64,000 bases of DNA from Paenibacillus sp. FSL K6-0276 (GTDB lineage Bacteria; Bacillota; Bacilli; Paenibacillales; Paenibacillaceae), in contig NZ_CP150276.1 of NCBI RefSeq assembly GCF_037977235.1, positions 2,046,001 through 2,110,000 of the forward strand, read 5' to 3'. Positions within the stretch are counted from its first letter, which is position 1. Every line of letters begins with the position of its first letter. Made by a program: the position numbers and the translations under genes. The notes below the pieces were generated by a model. The model ran no database searches, was not told the DNA's origin, and saw only the letters and a program-made list of their open reading frames with translations. Below are positions 54,392 through 63,229 of the stretch, one piece after another.

Positions 54392-54643
54392 ATGAAACTG
54401 AAAAAGCTGCTGTCACTAAAACAATGGTCTCATATCTTCAGCAGCTCCTGGCGATATGTAATCTCCCCTAAAGTCGCAATAGGGGACAAGCTGTTATTCA
54501 CAATTCCAGTGCTGCTCTATTGGGGGTTGCCGGATTTCATGCCTTTTTTGCCGATCGATGATATTGGTGTGACGATGCTCCTTATGGGCTGGTTCGTGTC
54601 ACGGATGGGACGAAAATACCCGGCACTTCAGGCTGGAAAATGA
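54392..54643 (+). CDS. Small DUF1232-like membrane protein
   Basis: An 83-residue protein with DUF1232/YkvA-type features: a hydrophobic helix containing LLYWGLPDFMPFLPIDDIG, the family's proline-aspartate turn, followed by a second helix and a basic end. The reading frame extends upstream to 54305, but GGGAGGAGGG a few bases before the ATG at 54392 decides the start. Function unknown; the family is membrane-associated. Confidence 0.7.
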   Translation: MKLKKLLSLKQWSHIFSSSWRYVISPKVAIGDKLLFTIPVLLYWGLPDFMPFLPIDDIGVTMLLMGWFVSRMGRKYPALQAGK

Positions 54644-54768
54644 GGCAGTGAAGTGAGATCTGCCTCGGATTGTGTATCTATTTTGTTAATATAGTTGCTT
54701 TTAGATATCATTTACCTTTAAAATAGGTAATTGAGTATTTAATTTAAGTACTAGGAGATGGAATATAG

Positions 54769-55071
54769 ATGAAGGTCAAAATTACCCGCAATGCGGCTAA
54801 AGTGATAAAGAAACAAATGGAACTTGAAGGAAACAGCGAGTTGAAGCTTCGCGTAGCGATTACGCATGCTCACGGTGATCATGCTCACTACGGACTGGAT
54901 TTGGACACGCCTAACGAGAATGATGTTGTAGTCTCGACAGATAAGGAAATCGATGTTATTCTTGATCCGAATCAACCGCTCCTTGATGGTGTGGTCGTTG
55001 ATTATTTGTATCTTCCTGAAGAAGGTTTTGTCATTACTAATCCGTCTAAAGGTAATCACGGCGATCACTAA
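54769..55071 (+). CDS. HesB/IscA-like protein lacking cysteines, histidine-rich
   Basis: A 100-residue protein of the HesB/YadR/YneR-type fold: MKVKITRNAAKVIKKQ, LKLRVAITHAH and the closing VDYLYLPEEGFVITNPSKG. True A-type Fe-S carriers have cysteines at the first loop and at a C-terminal CxCG. This protein has no cysteine: the loop reads THAHGDHAHYG and the C-terminus ends NHGDH. It cannot carry a cluster in the usual way; metal binding by the histidines is possible. The gene is followed by a DUF1450 gene 42 bases on. Confidence 0.78.
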   Translation: MKVKITRNAAKVIKKQMELEGNSELKLRVAITHAHGDHAHYGLDLDTPNENDVVVSTDKEIDVILDPNQPLLDGVVVDYLYLPEEGFVITNPSKGNHGDH

Positions 55072-55112
55072 ACATTTCGCCTGAAATTTCGGACATAAAG
55101 AAGGGTTGCTCC

Positions 55113-55352
55113 ATGGCTAACGAAATACAAGTGTGCGATGAATGTAATTTCATGAAATTGAAGAGTATTATACCCAAACTGCAAAAGATGGCGCCTGATG
55201 CAGAGATCAAGGTCGGCTGTAAGTCGTACTGCGGTCCATGTGGCAAACGGGCCTTTGTTTATGTTAATGGTCGTTATGTGAGTGCTCCAACAGAGGAAGA
55301 AGTGTTGAAGAAGGCAGAAGCTTTTATCAAACAACCGGCCGTTCAGAAATAA
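55113..55352 (+). CDS. DUF1450/YuzB-family protein
   Basis: A 79-residue protein with the YuzB pattern: VCDECNFMKLKSIIPKLQ, VGCKSYCGPCGKRAFVYVNG and a C-terminal helix. The cysteines in CxxC and CxxxCxxC are the conserved features; the fold is thioredoxin-like. The family is small, cytoplasmic and of unknown function; the cysteine content suggests redox or Fe-S work. With the histidine-rich HesB-like neighbour it may form a two-gene transcript. Confidence 0.88.
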   Translation: MANEIQVCDECNFMKLKSIIPKLQKMAPDAEIKVGCKSYCGPCGKRAFVYVNGRYVSAPTEEEVLKKAEAFIKQPAVQK

Positions 55353-55376
55353 TGCAGAGGTCTTATCTATTAACTT

Positions 55377-55420
55377 AAAAAGCCCTAAACCCGTGTTGAT
55401 GACGGAGTTTAGGGCTTTTT
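55377..55420 (+). terminator. Bidirectional terminator between DUF1450 and LTA-synthase genes
   Basis: AAAAAGCCCTAAAC pairs with GTTTAGGGCTTTTT around a loop. It serves both convergent genes. Confidence 0.9.
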
Positions 55421-55439
55421 GTTTATAAAATGAAAATTT

Positions 55440-57479
55440 TTAGGGTGCGGATTCTTCTTTTCGGAGCATCTTGATGCCATCGTATTTCATGATATCGTCT
55501 GAGATTTGCAGTCGTTGCTTGCTTGTCTCGAACCCGGTGCTGCACCCCGCAACGTCAATGGTTTCGCGGCTGTCGAGGCTATAACAGGTGCCGCTGTCGA
55601 ATTGTCCATTTTCACTTGGGAGATAGGATCTCTTCGCATCGGCAAAGGCGCCGGTTCGCAGTGTCACAAGTCGCTCTCTGCCACTGAACAGATTATTACC
55701 CATGAGATAATAAGGATCCTGAGAGATTCCCAGCAGATGGAGTAAGGAAGGTGTGAGATCCAATTGACCAGCCGGATTAGAATCAACTACCGAGGAGTTA
55801 GTGCCAGGTAGATGAATGAGCAATGGAACTTGGTGCATGATTTGATGCATGTCGAGCTTATTTAGGCTTTTGCCAAGAAATTGTTCGTAGTAAGAGGTCT
55901 CTTGGATTGAGTTATCATGATCCCCATAAAAGGCAAGAATCGTATTATCCCACAACCCACGCTGTTTCATATCACTCACTAGTTCCCCTAAAGCTTCATC
56001 TGTATAGTGAACAGCCTGCAAATAATCTCCGAAGATGGTACCCTTAAACTCGCCGGTATCAAGCCCTTGCTTGTCCGCAGGGAGAGAATAAGGATGATGA
56101 CTAGATAGTGTAGTCAAAAAAGAGTAAAAAGGCTTCTGTATCGATTCTGCAGTATCCATAATATTTAGTGACTGCCGCAGAAACGATTTATCTCCCAATG
56201 ACCAGCCTAGGGGCTCATCGATCTTGTAGTCTTTTTTGCTGTAAAAACGGTCATAACCTATCGCCTTATACATGATCTGTCGATTCCAGAAGCTTCCTTC
56301 ATACGCATGGAAGGCATTGGTGCTATAGCCCTTGGACTTCAAAATGGCAGGCAACGTGTCAAACTGATGATCCGGGTAACGGACAAATATTGAACCGGAG
56401 ACCAGTGGATAAAGCGAACCATTCGAGGCGAAATCTGCATCGGAAGTTCGGCCTTGTGAGGTCTGATGATAGTAATTACTGAAGTAGGTGTTCTCTTTGA
56501 TTAGCGAGTTTAGATTAGGTGTGACCTCTTGTCCATTGATTGAACGTCCCACTACAAAATTCATAAAAGCTTCGGCTTGAATAACAACGATGTTGCTTCC
56601 GCTGTATTTCCCAAAGCTGTCGTTAAGGGTACTTTGCTCAGCATTGTGCTCATTGAACCAAAGCTTCATGGAGCTGGCTTCCTTTTGTGAAAGCTCAGGC
56701 TGCGGACCAAGATGATCTTTGGCATACAAGTAAATATCATAACCGTGAAAGCCGATGAGACCTGTAACGTTATACATCGCCAAGCTCCACCAGTTACCAG
56801 TGAATAAACCCTTGGCCCAGGTAGTGGCGTAAGAGTGGATAGGGCCGAAGGTCAGAATGCAGCCCAGTACCAATGCAACGACACCATTAGCGCTCCGTTT
56901 CAATACTCTCATTAAGCGTGAAGAGGGGCGAAAATGACTTGTACGAGCGTAATAGTGAGATTGTCCATGGGTGCTAAAGGTAGTATTTGAGCTGTATGTA
57001 CGGAAATATCGGCGGTATAACCCTATACCGATACCAAATGCGATAAGCAGAATCCAATCTACAAACAAATAGAGATCGGTAGGGCGGAGCAGCGCGAAGA
57101 TACTTCCGCCAAGCGCATCCATCTGTCCAGCTTGAAACAATACAGGAACCGTGATGAAATCCTGAAAGTATCGGTAGTAAACGATATCTGCATAAATAAC
57201 CAGCGTCAGGAGCAAGTTTAGGCTTATCAGGGCTATGGTCTGTCCGCGGCGGGGAAGCCACAGTGTCCAAAAGGACAGCAGCATAACTGATCCGACAGCA
57301 ATCAGCTTGTCTTGACGGTTCATGTCAATATTGGGGGCATGTAGCCCACTATGCAGGATTATTAGCTTGGCGAGCATGATGCCAAGAAAAAAGATATAAC
57401 CGATATAACAGGAGCGGATCACACTGGTTATTGTACCTGCGACTGATGAGCTGCTCCTAGTAGTTGGAAATCGTAACAC
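55440..57479 (-). CDS. LTA synthase family membrane sulfatase-fold transferase
   Basis: A 679-residue protein with five membrane helices in the first 250 residues (IGYIFFLGIMLAKLIIL through VVALVLGCILTFGPI), then an extracellular sulfatase domain. The catalytic threonine is in SQGRTSDADFASNGSLYPL, and metal ligands include VVIQAEAF (Glu) and FYGDHDN (Asp-His). The family polymerises glycerol-phosphate from phosphatidylglycerol. A longer reading to 57719 runs through the terminator of the upstream gene, so GTG 57479 with AGGAGG upstream is chosen. It may work on lipoteichoic acid or a related polymer. Confidence 0.87.
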   Translation of the reverse strand: MLRFPTTRSSSSVAGTITSVIRSCYIGYIFFLGIMLAKLIILHSGLHAPNIDMNRQDKLIAVGSVMLLSFWTLWLPRRGQTIALISLNLLLTLVIYADIVYYRYFQDFITVPVLFQAGQMDALGGSIFALLRPTDLYLFVDWILLIAFGIGIGLYRRYFRTYSSNTTFSTHGQSHYYARTSHFRPSSRLMRVLKRSANGVVALVLGCILTFGPIHSYATTWAKGLFTGNWWSLAMYNVTGLIGFHGYDIYLYAKDHLGPQPELSQKEASSMKLWFNEHNAEQSTLNDSFGKYSGSNIVVIQAEAFMNFVVGRSINGQEVTPNLNSLIKENTYFSNYYHQTSQGRTSDADFASNGSLYPLVSGSIFVRYPDHQFDTLPAILKSKGYSTNAFHAYEGSFWNRQIMYKAIGYDRFYSKKDYKIDEPLGWSLGDKSFLRQSLNIMDTAESIQKPFYSFLTTLSSHHPYSLPADKQGLDTGEFKGTIFGDYLQAVHYTDEALGELVSDMKQRGLWDNTILAFYGDHDNSIQETSYYEQFLGKSLNKLDMHQIMHQVPLLIHLPGTNSSVVDSNPAGQLDLTPSLLHLLGISQDPYYLMGNNLFSGRERLVTLRTGAFADAKRSYLPSENGQFDSGTCYSLDSRETIDVAGCSTGFETSKQRLQISDDIMKYDGIKMLRKEESAP

Positions 57480-57513
57480 TTTAAAGCCTCCTAGCACAGA
57501 AAATGAATAGTCC

Positions 57514-57551
57514 GAGAAAAAGGACACCCTCCTCATACGAGGGAGATGTCC
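57514..57551 (-). terminator. Terminator between rlmL-like and LTA-synthase genes
   Basis: On the minus strand GGACATCTCCCTC pairs with GAGGAGGGTGTCC and is followed by TTTTTCTC. It separates the two transcripts and excludes the longer LTA-synthase start. Confidence 0.85.
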
Positions 57552-57582
57552 GTTCTTTGGGGCAGGATCATGGTCTTCCAAT

Positions 57583-58722
57583 TTATTTCGGATTTCTAGG
57601 TGGAAGTGGACCCAAGTATTGATAATATTGACACTCAATACGTCCGTTATACAGCTTACGACGTTTGTCCGCCTTACGTCCGTAATATTGTTCGAATTCC
57701 TTGTAAGGGCTAATGGCAAAGAATGACCAAGTAGGTAGATATAGCATCATTTCGCCAAACTGGCGAGTCAGCTTCTCAACCTCTTTGTCATTACTGATCC
57801 GTTCACCATATGGCGGGTTGGTGATGATACAACCATATTCGCCTTGGGGTCTTGCTTTGGCGGCAGCCATCACGGTGAAGGTGATTTCTCCGGACAAGCC
57901 GGCGCTTTTAGCAGCGGCTTCAGCAATTTCTATGGCAGCAGGATCGATATCAGTGCCGGTTAGCTGCAAAGGATAATCGTCTCGGACGGCATCGAAGGCT
58001 TCTTCACGAGCTTCTTCCCAAAGATACTTAGGAATGACTGGCCAATGTTCGGAAGGGAATGAACGACGAAGTCCCGGTGCGATGTTCCAAGCGATCATGG
58101 CGGCTTCAATTAACAGTGTTCCTGAACCACAGCATGGATCATATAGCGGTCGGTGGCCATTCCAGCGGCTAAGCTGGATTAAAGCTGCAGCCATCGTTTC
58201 CTTCAGTGGCGCTTCTGTAGCCTGTCTGCGATATCCGCGTTTGTGAAGAGCGGGCCCAGTGGTGTCTAACGTAATCAGAGCGATATCATTTAACAAAATC
58301 ACTTCGATCACATATCGAGGTCCGTTCTCTGGGAACCAGTCCGTATGATAGGAGAGCTTCAGCTTCTCGACGATCGCTTTTTTGACAATCCCTTGGCAAG
58401 CAGGTACACTCGTTAGTTGTGATTTATGGGATCGTCCTTCAACCGGGAACTCTCCATTCTCAGGAATCCATTCTTCCCAAGGTAGGGCTTTAACACCCTC
58501 GAATAACTCATCGAAGGTTTTGGCCGGGAATTGACCCATTTTTACTAATACGCGGTCGGATGTACGCAGCCACAAATTACAGCGACAGATGTCGATATAA
58601 TCACCGCTGAACAATACCCGACCGTTCTCGACCGTGGTCTCATAACCCAGTTCGTTTAATTCGCGCGCTACTACAGCTTCTAAACCCATAGGGGCAGTAG
58701 CGATTAATTGTAATTTGCTCAA
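57583..58722 (-). CDS. rlmL: THUMP-domain 23S rRNA N2-guanine methyltransferase, RlmL/YpsC-like
   Basis: A 379-residue rRNA methyltransferase. It begins with a THUMP domain (LIATAPMGLEAVVARELNELG) that binds RNA, then a methyltransferase with motif I LYDPCCGSGTLLIEAA and the catalytic NPPY in IITNPPYGERI. This short form without the second (RlmK) domain corresponds to Firmicute YpsC and methylates G2445-type positions. The start is TTG at 58722 with GGAGTTGAG upstream. Confidence 0.9.
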   Translation of the reverse strand: MSKLQLIATAPMGLEAVVARELNELGYETTVENGRVLFSGDYIDICRCNLWLRTSDRVLVKMGQFPAKTFDELFEGVKALPWEEWIPENGEFPVEGRSHKSQLTSVPACQGIVKKAIVEKLKLSYHTDWFPENGPRYVIEVILLNDIALITLDTTGPALHKRGYRRQATEAPLKETMAAALIQLSRWNGHRPLYDPCCGSGTLLIEAAMIAWNIAPGLRRSFPSEHWPVIPKYLWEEAREEAFDAVRDDYPLQLTGTDIDPAAIEIAEAAAKSAGLSGEITFTVMAAAKARPQGEYGCIITNPPYGERISNDKEVEKLTRQFGEMMLYLPTWSFFAISPYKEFEQYYGRKADKRRKLYNGRIECQYYQYLGPLPPRNPK

Positions 58723-58778
58723 ATACTCTCAACTCCGTTTAACTTGTAGATAAATACAAAAAGCCAGTACAATAAGAA

Positions 58779-58872
58779 GAAACGACGTTGTCGTCCTTTA
58801 AAGACGATAACTGTTTCTCGAAAAAATATAAGACATAAACTATAGCGTGAAACTTATAGTCTCTTATATTTT
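58779..58872 (-). repeat. Diverged copy (R3) of the roughly 100-base dispersed repeat
   Basis: Positions 58836-58872 (AACTATAGCGTGAAACTTA then TCTTATATTTT) match copy R2 closely. The first half (GAAACGACGTTGTCGTCCTTTA) keeps only the hairpin pattern. It lies between two divergent genes, 56 bases from the rlmL start and 130 bases from the O-methyltransferase start. Confidence 0.65.
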
Positions 58873-59001
58873 AAGGAAAGCATCCATACAAGTATAGGGG
58901 AATGTGGGACACTTCACAATGCCCGGCATTCCATAAACCATAAAATCTTCCCCGTCATCCCTTACATTGAGAAAACGGGGGGTCATCAAAGGAGAATCTT
59001 T

Positions 59002-59631
59002 ATGCTTACTCAAGAAGAATACAGTGAACAACTTTATACCGAGGACGAAATTCTGCTTCAAGTAAAAGAAACGATTGTCCAAGCAGGTATGCCGCCAGTG
59101 TCTGTCGAGCCGGGGTATGGAAGACTGCTCACCATGCTTGTTAGACTGTCCCGCTCCACGCGTATTTTGGAAATTGGCGCACTTGGCGGTTACAGCGGGA
59201 TTTGTTTATCTCGCGGTTTCACTGAAGGTGGCACGCTGACTTCGCTAGAGCTGAGGGCCGATTATGCCGAGCTTGCTCGCCGTAATTTAGAACTGGCAGG
59301 CTTCGGGGATACTACGGAGTATAGAATAGGACCCGCAATGGACAGCCTGAAGGCACTAGAAGCAGAGGGCGCTAAGTTCGATTTCTTTTTCATTGACGCA
59401 GATAAGATGAACTACCCTAACTACTTGGAATATGCCATCAAGCTGGCTAACCCAGGAGCGATTATTGCTGGTGATAATATTTTCCTCCGCGGACGGACGC
59501 TAAATACAGATAGAAATGGGCCTGCTATTCTGGCTGTACGGCATTTCAATGAAATGATCGCCACTGATGAACGTCTCATCAGCACCTGCCTGCCAGCCTA
59601 TGATGGATTGGCGCTGGCAATGGTGAAATAG
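59002..59631 (+). CDS. O-methyltransferase, family 3 (catechol-type)
   Basis: A 209-residue methyltransferase. Motif I is in RILEIGALGGYSGICLS, the acidic end of strand 2 in LTSLELRADYAELARR, the metal-binding Asp in FFFIDADKMNYPNYLE, and a further metal site in IIAGDNIFLRGR. These are the features of metal-dependent O-methyltransferases like CCoAOMT and YrrM. The natural acceptor is unknown. AAAGGAG precedes the ATG. Its stop is seven bases from that of the convergent MFS gene. Confidence 0.9.
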   Translation: MLTQEEYSEQLYTEDEILLQVKETIVQAGMPPVSVEPGYGRLLTMLVRLSRSTRILEIGALGGYSGICLSRGFTEGGTLTSLELRADYAELARRNLELAGFGDTTEYRIGPAMDSLKALEAEGAKFDFFFIDADKMNYPNYLEYAIKLANPGAIIAGDNIFLRGRTLNTDRNGPAILAVRHFNEMIATDERLISTCLPAYDGLALAMVK

Positions 59632-59638
59632 CAGATGA

Positions 59639-60859
59639 TTAGCGAAATAGCCGCGGCGGAGTAGCTTTGTATAGCTTAAGCCGGACCCATATGGTGTTTA
59701 ACAGCAACAAACTGCCGGATATGATAAAAAGTCCCTCAATACCAATATAACCGGATAGAAAGCCGCCTATGATAGCTCCCAGCATATTTCCTAGTGACAG
59801 TGTGCTGCCGTTGAAGCCGAATGCGCGGCTTTCTTTCCCATCAGGTGTATAAGAACGGATAAGCGCATTAACACTGGGCAGTAGCCCGCCCATAAAGATT
59901 CCCATGAGGAAGCGGACTATAATTAGCTGCCACACGCTGGTAACGAACGCCTGCGGAATCAGGAACAGCGAAGCTCCAATTAACGCGTAGGTTAGAATAC
60001 GATGTGCGCCGACTTTGTCACTTAGCTTGCCGAGCAAGGGAGAAGCCAGCATATTGGAGATCCCTGTAACTGCGCTGACCATTCCGGCTAAGAAGGCTAT
60101 ATTCTCAGCAGGTCCATTTAACTTTTCTACATAAAGTGGCAGCAAGGCCATAGGGCTGATCATTGCAAATTGCAACAGAAAGGTTACACCGAACAGCGCT
60201 GGGAGCTGAGGAATCTTGATCAATTCCTTCAAGCCTTCAAGTACTGAAACCTGCGGCTCTTGCGCTGCTTCTGCACGGTCGAATTTTTCTTTAACGAGAA
60301 ATAACGCCAGCAGAGAGGCGATAAATAGCAAGGCACCAACGACATAAAAGATCGGCCGAAATCCGATTAAATCGGCAAGTAAGCCACCAATCAGTGGTCC
60401 GAGAATGGTCCCCGCAACAGAGCCCGACTGCATCAGACCCATCGAAAATCCCATACGTGCTTTCGGAGTAGTACCCGAAACGAGCGCGATGGAAGCGGGA
60501 TTGAAGCCAGAGATTGTACCGTTCAGCAGACGCAGTAAGAGCAGTTGCATAGGCGATTGTGCGAAGCCCATCAACACCATGACGATAGCCATACCAAAGC
60601 TGGAGCGCAGGAGCATGATTTTACGACCATATTTGTCAGCAAGTTTCCCCCATAGTGGCTGGAAAATGAAAGAGGTTAAAAAGTTTGCGGCAAAAATAAG
60701 ACCCGCCCAAATTCCGATTTCGTGCTCTCCTTGGACACCAAGATCCTTAGCAAGATACAAGGCCAGGAACGGTGTAATCATCGTCATTCCGGCATTCACC
60801 AAGAATTGTCCGAACCAAAGCACTAAGAGGTTGACCTTCCATGTCTCCCATTTCTTCAA
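59639..60859 (-). CDS. MFS multidrug efflux transporter
   Basis: A 406-residue facilitator with twelve hydrophobic helices. The motif A loop after helix 2 is GKLADKYGRKIMLLRS, and a second copy-like loop in the C-half is GKLSDKVGAHRIL. Motif C-type GPLIGGLLAD in helix 5 marks drug:H+ antiporters of the 12-helix group. A longer frame begins at 60880, but AAAGGAAGTG fits the TTG at 60859. No regulator is adjacent. Confidence 0.88.
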   Translation of the reverse strand: MKKWETWKVNLLVLWFGQFLVNAGMTMITPFLALYLAKDLGVQGEHEIGIWAGLIFAANFLTSFIFQPLWGKLADKYGRKIMLLRSSFGMAIVMVLMGFAQSPMQLLLLRLLNGTISGFNPASIALVSGTTPKARMGFSMGLMQSGSVAGTILGPLIGGLLADLIGFRPIFYVVGALLFIASLLALFLVKEKFDRAEAAQEPQVSVLEGLKELIKIPQLPALFGVTFLLQFAMISPMALLPLYVEKLNGPAENIAFLAGMVSAVTGISNMLASPLLGKLSDKVGAHRILTYALIGASLFLIPQAFVTSVWQLIIVRFLMGIFMGGLLPSVNALIRSYTPDGKESRAFGFNGSTLSLGNMLGAIIGGFLSGYIGIEGLFIISGSLLLLNTIWVRLKLYKATPPRLFR

Positions 60860-61009
60860 AGTGCTTTCACTTCCTTTCAAAGAATTTCAGAAAATAAATG
60901 ATTATCGGAAAAAATGACATTTTATCAGTATATCATTTTTAAAGTTTCAATAGTGCAACACATGTCATAGTAATGTCATCGGATTGTCATCCCAGGATCT
61001 TTGATTTGC

Positions 61010-61038
61010 TTGTTACAACCTTTCAAAAAGGGCATAAT
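61010..61038 (+). promoter_or_regulatory. Promoter of the hemEHY operon
   Basis: TTGTTA and CATAAT are separated by 17 bases and lie about 150 bases before the hemE ATG. The dispersed repeat copy at 61055-61153 lies between promoter and ribosome site, so it would be transcribed. The 330-base gap between the MFS start and hemE holds no gene. Confidence 0.7.
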
Positions 61039-61054
61039 AGTAAGTATGTCGATC

Positions 61055-61153
61055 AAGCATAAACGCCATCGGCGTCCTTATCAGGATGGTAAGCGTTTAA
61101 GCGAGAAATATAAGGATAATGTATAAAGTGAAACTTGTACTTTCTTATATTTT
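61055..61153 (-). repeat. Dispersed repeat, roughly 100 bases, copy R2
   Basis: GCATAAACGCC and GGTAAGCGTTTAAGC form the hairpin half, and AAATATAAGGATAATGTATA to TTCTTATATTT the A/T-rich half. It is inverted relative to copy R1 at 25469-25568 and agrees with it at about 88 of 101 bases by eye. Confidence 0.8.
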
Positions 61154-61190
61154 TTAAAAAAATCTTATAAAATATAATGGAGATCTTATC

Positions 61191-62258
61191 ATGACCTACA
61201 ACGACACTTTTATCCGCGCCTGCAGAAAGCAGGATACGGAGCACGTTCCCGTATGGTACATGCGGCAGGCCGGCCGTTATGATCCCGAGTACCGTAAAAT
61301 CAAGGAAAAGTATTCACTGCTTGAAATCTGCAAACAGCCTGAGTTGGCGGCGGAAGTAACCTTGATGCCTGTGCGCAAGCTAGGTGTGGACGCGGCCATT
61401 TTGTATTCCGACATTATGAATCCGGTCGCTTCTATCGGAGTGGAATTTGATATCGTTAAAGATATCGGTCCTGTGATCGAGAACCCGATTCGCTCTGCGG
61501 CAGATGTCGAGAGACTTAGACCCATTGATGTTGAAGGGGACCTCGGCCATATTTTAGAAACTATTGCTATCCTTGATAAGGAGCTGGACGTGCCCTTGAT
61601 TACTTTTGCAGGCGCACCGTTTACAATTGCCAGCTATCTGATCGAAGGCAGACCCTCTAAAGGATATATCCGTACTAAAGAGCTAATGTACAGTGAACCT
61701 CGTGTCTGGGAAATGCTGATGGACAAGCTCGGCGATATGATTATCGCCTACCTCCGCAGCCACGTGCGCAGTGGTGGGAAAGCATTCCAATTGTTCGACA
61801 GTTGGGTCGGTGCTCTTGCACCACGCGATTTCGAGAAGTATGTGTTACCGACAGTTTCTCGTATTTTTTCCGAATTATCTGATCTTGATGTACCAAAAAT
61901 ATACTTCCCTGGCGTAAGCTCTGGAGAATTGCTACCGAGTCTTACGAATCTTCAAGCGGATGTAATCGGGTTGGACTGGCGTGTAAGCTTGTCTGAAGGT
62001 CGACGTAGAACGGGCAGAAAGTTTGCGATTCAAGGAAACTTAGATCCGTATTTACTTACAGCGCCGATGGACGTCTTGAAGGATCATGCGAAACAACTGA
62101 TCGATGAAGGTGTGCGTGAGCCAGGTTACATCTTTAATCTGGGTCATGGATTATTCCCGGAGGCTTCTTTAGACAAGCTTAGAGAATTGACGGAATATAT
62201 TCACGATTATTCACAGGAAGTATTGAAAGAATCAGCCAAGCTGCCTATTAAATCTTAA
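61191..62258 (+). CDS. hemE: Uroporphyrinogen III decarboxylase
   Basis: A 355-residue enzyme that removes four carboxyls from uroporphyrinogen III to give coproporphyrinogen III. The N-terminal family signature PVWYMRQAGRYDPEYRKI is present, with the substrate Asp in ILYSDIMNPVASIG, GAPFTIASYLIEGR, the FQLFDSWVGAL segment and the C-terminal FNLGHGLFPEA histidine. It is complete and of normal length. GGAGAT lies before the ATG. It leads the hem operon. Confidence 0.96.
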   Translation: MTYNDTFIRACRKQDTEHVPVWYMRQAGRYDPEYRKIKEKYSLLEICKQPELAAEVTLMPVRKLGVDAAILYSDIMNPVASIGVEFDIVKDIGPVIENPIRSAADVERLRPIDVEGDLGHILETIAILDKELDVPLITFAGAPFTIASYLIEGRPSKGYIRTKELMYSEPRVWEMLMDKLGDMIIAYLRSHVRSGGKAFQLFDSWVGALAPRDFEKYVLPTVSRIFSELSDLDVPKIYFPGVSSGELLPSLTNLQADVIGLDWRVSLSEGRRRTGRKFAIQGNLDPYLLTAPMDVLKDHAKQLIDEGVREPGYIFNLGHGLFPEASLDKLRELTEYIHDYSQEVLKESAKLPIKS

Positions 62259-62272
62259 AGGGGATGGAATCC

Positions 62273-63229
62273 GTGACAGCAAAAATAGGTGTTCTCGTCA
62301 TGTCGTATGGCACTCCTAAAAGCTTAGAAGACGTTGAAGCTTATTACACACATATTCGGCGAGGCAATCCGCCGTCAGCGGAGCAACTTAAAGAATTAAC
62401 AGATCGCTACGAAGCGATAGTCGGGGGCGTATTCCCGCTGCGGGAGAACACAGACCGTCAAGTAGAAGCATTACAAGTAGCACTAAACGCGGATAAAGCT
62501 GGGGCGGATGTTGAATTTGTCTGCTATCAAGGGTTGAAGCATGCCTATCCGTTTATTGAGGACGGCGTAGAGGCTATGGCGAAGGACGGCATTACCCAAG
62601 CGGTCGGTGTTGTACTTGCCCCTCACTTTTCAAGCATGAGCGTGGGAGGCTACATCAAACGTGCTCAGGAAAAAGCTGATGCATGTAAGATCGACATGGG
62701 TTTTGTGGAGAGCTACCATATGCATCCTGTATTGATCGATGTTCTAAGCCGGAGAGTGACGGCGAAAATGGATCAATATATCGAAGCCGGCGCTACTCGC
62801 GATGAGATACGGGTATTATTTAGCGCTCATAGTCTTCCGGAACGTATTCTGTCTATGGGTGATCCTTATAGGGATCAACTACTGGAGACCTCAAAGGCTA
62901 TTGCAGATCAAGTGGGGATAACCAATTGGCAGTTTACATGGCAAAGCGCAGGACGGACGGCTGAACCATGGCTTGGACCGGATATCCTGGATACACTCGG
63001 GCAGCTTAGTAAGGAACAAGTAGAGTATGTTCTAGTAGCGCCAATCGGGTTCGTATCCGATCATTTAGAAGTGCTGTATGATCTCGATATCGAGGCAACA
63101 GCCGTAGCTTCAGAGCTTGATATGCGTCTTATGCGGATTGAATCACTGAACAGCGATCCTGCTTACATGTCCGTATTGAGCGACGTCGTTCGTACAAGAC
63201 TGAATCAAATGACGGCCGGACAGTCATGA
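62273..63229 (+). CDS. hemH: Ferrochelatase (coproporphyrin ferrochelatase, CpfC)
   Basis: A 318-residue ferrochelatase with VLVMSYGTPKSLEDV at the N-terminus, the active-site His in FSAHSLPERIL and Glu in the LVAPIGFVSDHLEVLYDLD region. In Gram-positive bacteria this enzyme inserts iron into coproporphyrin III. An ATG at 62264 directly follows AAAGGGG; GTG 62273 has correct spacing from it and is preferred. The gene follows hemE by 14 bases and overlaps hemY (ATGA). Confidence 0.95.
   Translation: MTAKIGVLVMSYGTPKSLEDVEAYYTHIRRGNPPSAEQLKELTDRYEAIVGGVFPLRENTDRQVEALQVALNADKAGADVEFVCYQGLKHAYPFIEDGVEAMAKDGITQAVGVVLAPHFSSMSVGGYIKRAQEKADACKIDMGFVESYHMHPVLIDVLSRRVTAKMDQYIEAGATRDEIRVLFSAHSLPERILSMGDPYRDQLLETSKAIADQVGITNWQFTWQSAGRTAEPWLGPDILDTLGQLSKEQVEYVLVAPIGFVSDHLEVLYDLDIEATAVASELDMRLMRIESLNSDPAYMSVLSDVVRTRLNQMTAGQS

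Noticed and set aside
57480..57719. 80-residue N-terminal extension of the LTA-synthase protein
   Set aside because: It would overlap the rlmL gene and pass through its terminator; the GTG at 57479 has an AGGAGG site.
60405..60917. Plus-strand reading frame of 170 codons opposite the MFS transporter
   Set aside because: It is antisense to a clear twelve-helix transporter and shows no domain pattern.
60899..60918. Fur-type box upstream of hemE (ATGATTATCGG)
   Set aside because: Only one half of the dyad is convincing; the other half diverges and the site is over 90 bases before the likely promoter.
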